Of a stretch of 64,000 nucleotides of DNA, positions 60,361 through 64,000 are shown one piece after another. The first letter of the stretch is position 1, and every line of letters starts with the position of its first letter. The DNA lies in assembly GCA_017307275.1 (NCBI GenBank), contig JAFKFK010000023.1, positions 1 through 64,000 on the forward strand, in the 5' to 3' direction. The notes beneath the pieces were generated by a model. That model searched no databases, had not been told where the DNA came from, and worked only from the letters and a program-made list of their open reading frames with translations. This stretch comes from Alphaproteobacteria bacterium. Its GTDB lineage: Bacteria > Pseudomonadota > Alphaproteobacteria > Reyranellales > Reyranellaceae. Both the position numbers and the translations under genes were made by a program.

Positions 60361-61188
60361 GTGGCTCGGATCGACCCCAGGAACTCGACCCAATACTGGT
60401 GGGACCGGCACCTTGCCGGCCTTTCCTTGTTGCGCGCCGACTTCACCACGCACGAATACCCGCCGCACACGCATGATGCCTTGGTCGTCGCCGTAACCGA
60501 GCAGGGCGGTTCGATCGTCAAGAGCCGCGGGGAAGTGACCGAAGCGCATGCCTCGACTCTTTTCGTCTTCAACCCGGCCGAGCCTCATGCCGGCTGGATG
60601 GGCTGGAGCGAGCGTTGGCGATACCGTTCGCTCTACCTTACGCGTGCGGCGCTCGATCAGGTGGCACACGAGCTTGGTATCGAGGCTGTGCCGTACTTCA
60701 CGCGCAACATGTTCGGCGATCCCGATTTGATCGACGGCTTCCTCGCTATGCATCGTGCCATCGAAGAGGGGCGGGATGTCTTTCGCGAACGCGAGCTCCT
60801 GGTCGGGACGTTCGGCCGGCTGTTTCAGCGTCATGGCAGTGGCGGTGGGCGGATCGAGCCCGGCCCGCGCGATCGCGCTCTGTTGGACAAAGTCACGGAG
60901 CGCATGCGCACCGACTACGCCAACGACCTTCGATTGGAAGAGTTGGCGGCCGGGGTTGGCCTGACGACGTTCCAACTCATCGGGCTGTTCCGGCGCACGG
61001 TCGGCCTCACGCCGCATGCCTACCTGACCCAGGTCCGGCTCGGCATGGCATGCCGACGCCTGCGGCATTCCCCGGCCATTGCCGATGTGGCGACGGATGT
61101 CGGCTTCTACGATCAGAGTGCGCTCACCCGCCATTTCAAGCGCTGCTACGGCATTACGCCGCTTCAGTTCGCGCGCGCGGCAGCCTGA
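60361..61188 (+). CDS. AraC-family transcriptional regulator
   Basis: A 275-residue regulator with an N-terminal cupin-like sensing domain (about 1-150: ADFTTHEYPPHTHDALVVAVTEQGG, FNPAEPHAGWMG). The C-terminal double helix-turn-helix (about 178-270) holds LRLEELAAGVGLTTFQLIGLFRRTVGLTPHAYLTQVRLGMACRRLR and VGFYDQSALTRHFKRCYGITPLQF. It starts with GTG. The next gene on the strand is alaX after 49 bases; its target is unknown. Confidence 0.9.
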   Translation: MARIDPRNSTQYWWDRHLAGLSLLRADFTTHEYPPHTHDALVVAVTEQGGSIVKSRGEVTEAHASTLFVFNPAEPHAGWMGWSERWRYRSLYLTRAALDQVAHELGIEAVPYFTRNMFGDPDLIDGFLAMHRAIEEGRDVFRERELLVGTFGRLFQRHGSGGGRIEPGPRDRALLDKVTERMRTDYANDLRLEELAAGVGLTTFQLIGLFRRTVGLTPHAYLTQVRLGMACRRLRHSPAIADVATDVGFYDQSALTRHFKRCYGITPLQFARAAA

Positions 61189-61237
61189 CGTCAATTTTCG
61201 CCAATACCGCTGCGCCGCCGTCGGGTAGAGCGCGGCG

Positions 61238-61963
61238 ATGCATCTCTTTTGTCACGAACACCCCGACACCCTGGTCGTCGAGACCACGGTTACCGATGCA
61301 CGGCCAGGCAAGGTCGCGCTGGCGCAATCACCGTTCTACCCTGGCGGCGGCGGACAACTCGCTGACCGAGGCGTTGTCCGTTGGACTGATGGTGAGGCCA
61401 AGGTAACCGGCTTCGACCTCTCGGCCGGCAAGGTCTGGCTGCTGCTCGACACAGAGGCAGAAGTAGCGGGCGCCGTCGAAGCGACTGTCGATTCCGGCTT
61501 CCGTCGCATGATGCGCCAGCTTCATACCGACACACATGTCTTGAACGCGCTGGTCTTCCAGCAATTCGACGGTGCACTGGTGACGGGCGTGCAGATGGCC
61601 GAAGACGGGACGGCGCGCATGGACTTCGACTTGCAGGGAGCCGATAACGAACGCCTGCGCGCGCTCGAAGGCCCGATGAACGATCTCATCCACCAGGATA
61701 TCCCCGTAACCTTTGCCTACGTGCCGACGCACGAGGCTCATACCGAACACGGGCTGATCCGCAGCCGTTCGGTGGCACCGCCGCCCACACCGGACGGCAA
61801 GATCCGCATTGTCGAGATTGCGGGCCTCGATCGTCAGGCTTGCGGGGGTACGCACCTAACTTCGACAGGGGGGTCACCGCCGGTCCGCATCCTCAAGATC
61901 GACAACAAGGGCCGCCATAACCGCCGGATCCGCATCGGCCTAGCCGACGCTAAGGGCCTCTGA
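61238..61963 (+). CDS. Alanyl-tRNA editing protein (AlaX)
   Basis: Free-standing editing domain that hydrolyses mischarged Ser-tRNA-Ala or Gly-tRNA-Ala. The 241 residues cover the AlaRS editing region only. Zinc ligands follow the family pattern: His96 and His100 in HTDTHV, Cys202 and His206 in CGGTHL. The N-terminal part has SPFYPGGGGQLADRG. It is located between eno and ftsB with the AraC regulator, an insertion into an otherwise conserved order. Confidence 0.9.
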   Translation: MHLFCHEHPDTLVVETTVTDARPGKVALAQSPFYPGGGGQLADRGVVRWTDGEAKVTGFDLSAGKVWLLLDTEAEVAGAVEATVDSGFRRMMRQLHTDTHVLNALVFQQFDGALVTGVQMAEDGTARMDFDLQGADNERLRALEGPMNDLIHQDIPVTFAYVPTHEAHTEHGLIRSRSVAPPPTPDGKIRIVEIAGLDRQACGGTHLTSTGGSPPVRILKIDNKGRHNRRIRIGLADAKGL

Positions 61964-61985
61964 GAAAACGAAAATTTCTTGACTT

Positions 61986-62017
61986 CCTGACACCACATAT
62001 TGCCATATGGTGTCAGG
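61986..62017. promoter_or_regulatory. Long inverted repeat and possible promoter upstream of ftsB
   Basis: CCTGACACCA (61986-61995) and TGGTGTCAGG (62008-62017) are exact 10-base inverted repeats around 12 AT-rich bases. A TTGACT -35-like hexamer is at 61979-61984, so the repeat overlaps the promoter region. It may be an operator controlling ftsB and the pyruvate dehydrogenase genes, or an mRNA stem. Confidence 0.55.
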
Positions 62018-62027
62018 AACGCCGCAT

Positions 62028-62327
62028 ATGTTGTTGAGACCACGTCAGATTCTGGCTCCCGTCATCTTCGCCACGGTATTCGGTTATTTCGGATACCACT
62101 TGGTGAACGGTGATCGCGGCCTGCTGGCCATGGCCCATCTGCAGCGCGAAGTGCTGATTGCCGAACAGAACCTCGCCGAAGCAGAGACGACGCGGAAGAT
62201 CTGGGAGCGTCGCGTTTCGGCGCTGCGCAATCAGAGCCTCGATCCCGATATGCTGGACGAGCGCGCGCGCGTTCTGCTCAACTTTGCACGCAAGGACGAC
62301 CTGATCGTCTTCACACCGACGCGTTGA
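62028..62327 (+). CDS. ftsB: FtsB/DivIC-family cell division protein
   Basis: Small bitopic divisome protein that joins FtsL and FtsQ at the septum. The 99 residues have a short cytoplasmic end, one membrane helix (about 10-30, LAPVIFATVFGYFGYHLVNG), a coiled coil (LQREVLIAEQNLAEAETTRKIWERRVSALR) and the conserved end LDERARVLLNFARKDDLIVF. The ATG at 62028 is preferred over 62007, which lies within the inverted repeat. Typical position between eno and pdhA. Confidence 0.88.
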   Translation: MLLRPRQILAPVIFATVFGYFGYHLVNGDRGLLAMAHLQREVLIAEQNLAEAETTRKIWERRVSALRNQSLDPDMLDERARVLLNFARKDDLIVFTPTR

Positions 62328-62417
62328 TGACGCGTTGATCAGCGTTCGCTGCGCGGCCCTCCGAAAGAAACTGTCCAAGCGACTCCGTCGTTGGCAAACA
62401 TTCGCTCAATTGCTGCG

Positions 62418-62443
62418 GCGCACTCAGTGCGTCTCTGTTTTTT
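62418..62443 (+). terminator. Intrinsic terminator between ftsB and pdhA
   Basis: GCGCAC, loop TCA, GTGCGT form a 6-bp stem (last pair G-T), followed after a few bases by six T residues (62438-62443). This is the most convincing intrinsic terminator in the window and separates ftsB from pdhA. Confidence 0.65.
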
Positions 62444-62459
62444 CCTGCTAGATCAACTA

Positions 62460-62483
62460 CATCGCCATAAGCGATGCTATAAG
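62460..62483 (+). promoter_or_regulatory. Possible pdhA promoter with small palindrome
   Basis: CATCGC (62460-62465), five bases, GCGATG (62471-62476) make a 6-bp inverted repeat, followed by the -10-like TATAAG (62478-62483), 26 bases before the pdhA start. The palindrome would sit in the -10/-35 spacer, a usual place for a repressor. No clear -35 is seen. Confidence 0.45.
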
Positions 62484-62509
62484 CCGGATGGGCTCACGAG
62501 GGGGGTACT

Positions 62510-63562
62510 ATGGCGAAGCCGGCCACGAAGCCGAAAGTCGAATCACTTCCGGACAACGGGAAGTCGCCCTCAAAGTCATCGGGGCCCGGCGACAACCGTG
62601 CGACGGCCGACGAGCTCAAGTCGTACTACCGGGAAATGCTGCTGATCCGCCGCTTCGAGGAGCGCGCCGGCCAGCTTTACGGGATGGGGCTGATCGGCGG
62701 CTTCTGCCATCTCTACATCGGCCAGGAAGCCGTCGTTATCGGCATGCAGGCCAACGTCCATGAGGGCGACGCCGTCATCACTTCGTACCGCGATCACGGC
62801 CATATGCTGGCCTGCGGCATGGACCCCAAGGGCGTCATGGCCGAGCTGACGGGCCGCAGCGGCGGCTATTCCAAGGGCAAGGGCGGCTCGATGCACATGT
62901 TCAGCCGCGAGAAGAATTTCTACGGCGGCCATGGCATCGTCGGCGCTCAGGTGCCGATCGGCACGGGCCTGGCCTTCGCCCACAAGTACAACGGCAACAA
63001 GAACGTCTCTCTGACCTACTTTGGTGACGGCAGCGCCAACCAGGGCCAGGTCTACGAGGCGATGAACATGGCGGCGCTCTGGAAGCTGCCGGTCGTCTAC
63101 ATCATCGAGAACAACCGCTACGGCATGGGCACTTCGGTCGAGCGCGCTTCGGCGACCACCGAGCTCTATCGCCACGGCGAGGCGTTCGGCATCCCGGGCG
63201 AACGCGTCGACGGCATGGACGTGCTGGCGGTGCGGGAGGCCGGCGAGCGGGCCATGGAGTACGCGCGCAGCGGGCAGGGGCCGTACATCCTCGAGATGCA
63301 GACCTATCGCTATCGCGGCCATTCGATGAGCGACCCGGCCAAGTACCGGACCAAGGAAGAGGTCGACAAGTACCGCAACGAGCGCGATCCGATCGAGCAT
63401 GTCCGCAAGCGCCTGATCGACGGCAAGATGACCGACGAAGCCGCGCTCAAGGCGGTCGACACGGAGATCCGAAAGATCGTGAACGACGCCGCCGAATTCT
63501 CCCAGCACAGCCCCGAGCCCGATGCGGCCGAGCTGTGGACCGACGTCCTGGTTGGAGCCTGA
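62510..63562 (+). CDS. pdhA: Pyruvate dehydrogenase E1 component, alpha subunit
   Basis: With PdhB it decarboxylates pyruvate using thiamine diphosphate and feeds acetyl units to E2. The 350 residues start with a basic, Lys/Pro-rich tail. The E1-alpha core follows: MLLIRRFEERAGQLYGMGLIGGFCHLYIGQEA, GHGIVGAQVPIGTGLAFAHKY and the thiamine site GDGSANQGQVYEAMNMAALWKLPVVYIIENN. RYRGHSMSDPAKYR is the phosphorylation-loop region. It is four bases ahead of pdhB. Confidence 0.96.
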   Translation: MAKPATKPKVESLPDNGKSPSKSSGPGDNRATADELKSYYREMLLIRRFEERAGQLYGMGLIGGFCHLYIGQEAVVIGMQANVHEGDAVITSYRDHGHMLACGMDPKGVMAELTGRSGGYSKGKGGSMHMFSREKNFYGGHGIVGAQVPIGTGLAFAHKYNGNKNVSLTYFGDGSANQGQVYEAMNMAALWKLPVVYIIENNRYGMGTSVERASATTELYRHGEAFGIPGERVDGMDVLAVREAGERAMEYARSGQGPYILEMQTYRYRGHSMSDPAKYRTKEEVDKYRNERDPIEHVRKRLIDGKMTDEAALKAVDTEIRKIVNDAAEFSQHSPEPDAAELWTDVLVGA

Positions 63563-63566
63563 TCCC

Positions 63567-64000
63567 ATGTCCATTCAGGTTCTGATGCCTGCCCTGTCAC
63601 CGACCATGACCGAGGGCAAGCTTGCGAAGTGGCACGTCAAGGTGGGCGATGCCGTGAAGTCCGGTCAGGTGATCTGCGAGATCGAGACCGACAAGGCGAC
63701 CATGGAAGTCGAGGCGGTCGACGAAGGAACGGTCGCCAAAATCCTGATCGAAGAGGGCGCAGAGGGCGTCGCGGTCAATACGCCGATCTGCCTGCTTGCA
63801 GCCGATGGCGAGAATGTTGCCGATGCAGCTCAGGCAGCACCGGCGGCAGCGCCTGCCACTGCTGCCAAGGCCGAAGCACCGGCGCCTGCACCAGCAACGG
63901 CAAGTGCGGCGGCGCCGGCTGCTCCTGCAGTTGCCGCGCCGGCAGCCGAGCCGGAGTGGAAGGGCAAGACCGCACATGTGACTGTGCGCGAAGCGCTGCG
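63567..64000 (+). CDS. pdhB: Pyruvate dehydrogenase E1 beta subunit with lipoyl domain, 3' end cut off
   Basis: The visible 144 codons begin with a full lipoyl domain (residues 1-80: IQVLMPALSPTMTEGKLAKW, lipoylated Lys43 in EIETDKATMEVEA). A long Ala/Pro linker follows, and then the start of the E1-beta catalytic domain (KTAHVTVREAL). A lipoyl domain fused to E1-beta is a known alphaproteobacterial feature. The onset of the E1-beta-type TVREAL segment, rather than an E2 peripheral-binding domain, favours PdhB over PdhC. The gene runs past the window end. Confidence 0.9.
   Translation, partial: MSIQVLMPALSPTMTEGKLAKWHVKVGDAVKSGQVICEIETDKATMEVEAVDEGTVAKILIEEGAEGVAVNTPICLLAADGENVADAAQAAPAAAPATAAKAEAPAPAPATASAAAPAAPAVAAPAAEPEWKGKTAHVTVREAL

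Overview
This window reads as a GC-rich alphaproteobacterial chromosome. The main evidence is a conserved housekeeping backbone: rpsB-tsf-pyrH-frr-uppS-cdsA-dxr-rseP-bamA-fabZ, then gltA, gltX, comEC, lexA, moeA-moaC-trpC-trpD, trpG, trpE-ppiD, tpiA-secG-pyrG, eno, and ftsB-pdhA-pdhB. A GTTC-N7-GTTC SOS box lies in front of lexA, and PdhB carries an N-terminal lipoyl domain; both are alphaproteobacterial traits. Several Bug/TctC-type binding proteins and a nitrile hydratase suggest a soil or water bacterium, perhaps Reyranella or a relative (tentative). I see no rRNA, tRNA, CRISPR array, insertion sequence or phage gene.

Layout. 1-10034 (+): ribosomal protein S2 (5' end cut off), EF-Ts, UMP kinase, ribosome recycling factor, isoprenoid and phospholipid synthesis, RseP, BamA, FabZ. 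10060-15048: glyoxalase I, a second VOC protein, a 66-aa membrane protein, citrate synthase, an EamA permease, GltX. 15188-21763: ComEC, LexA with its operator, and the minus-strand run trpD-trpC-moaC-moeA. 21827-25304 (+): HMA metal-binding protein, then MarR-EmrA-EmrB with a promoter/operator. 25332-30647: cupin, Bug protein, TrpG, acyl-CoA synthetase, EamA permease, membrane protein. 30683-43267: NDP-forming acyl-CoA synthetase/GNAT fusion, YibQ-like deacetylase, gamma-glutamyltransferase homologue, two tandem Bug proteins, FAD oxidoreductase, two tandem acyl-CoA dehydrogenases, aldo/keto reductase. 43273-52489 (-): one closely packed run ppiD-trpE-enoyl-CoA hydratase-SDR-DUF350-lipoprotein-glutathionylspermidine-synthase-like ligase-TauD-secreted protein. 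52641-64000: tpiA, secG, pyrG, two exported proteins, an NTF2-like protein, nitrile hydratase beta and alpha, eno, an AraC regulator, AlaX, ftsB, pdhA and the start of pdhB (3' end cut off).

The backbone order is the usual alphaproteobacterial one, but the lipopolysaccharide genes normally embedded in it are missing at both expected places: lpxD/lpxA/lpxI/lpxB after bamA-fabZ, and kdsA between pyrG and eno. Other genes occupy both slots. This is the most notable pattern here. The second is the DUF350/lipoprotein/ATP-grasp ligase/TauD set at 44583-47374, which looks like a little-studied envelope protein-modification or polyamine-conjugation module. Tryptophan genes keep their order and strand but are split into three groups by inserted accessory genes.

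No gene-free stretch exceeds 300 bases; the longest gaps (62328-62509, 52490-52640, 15049-15187, 29094-29224) are below 200 bases. I see a terminator and a possible promoter in the first and nothing I can name in the others.
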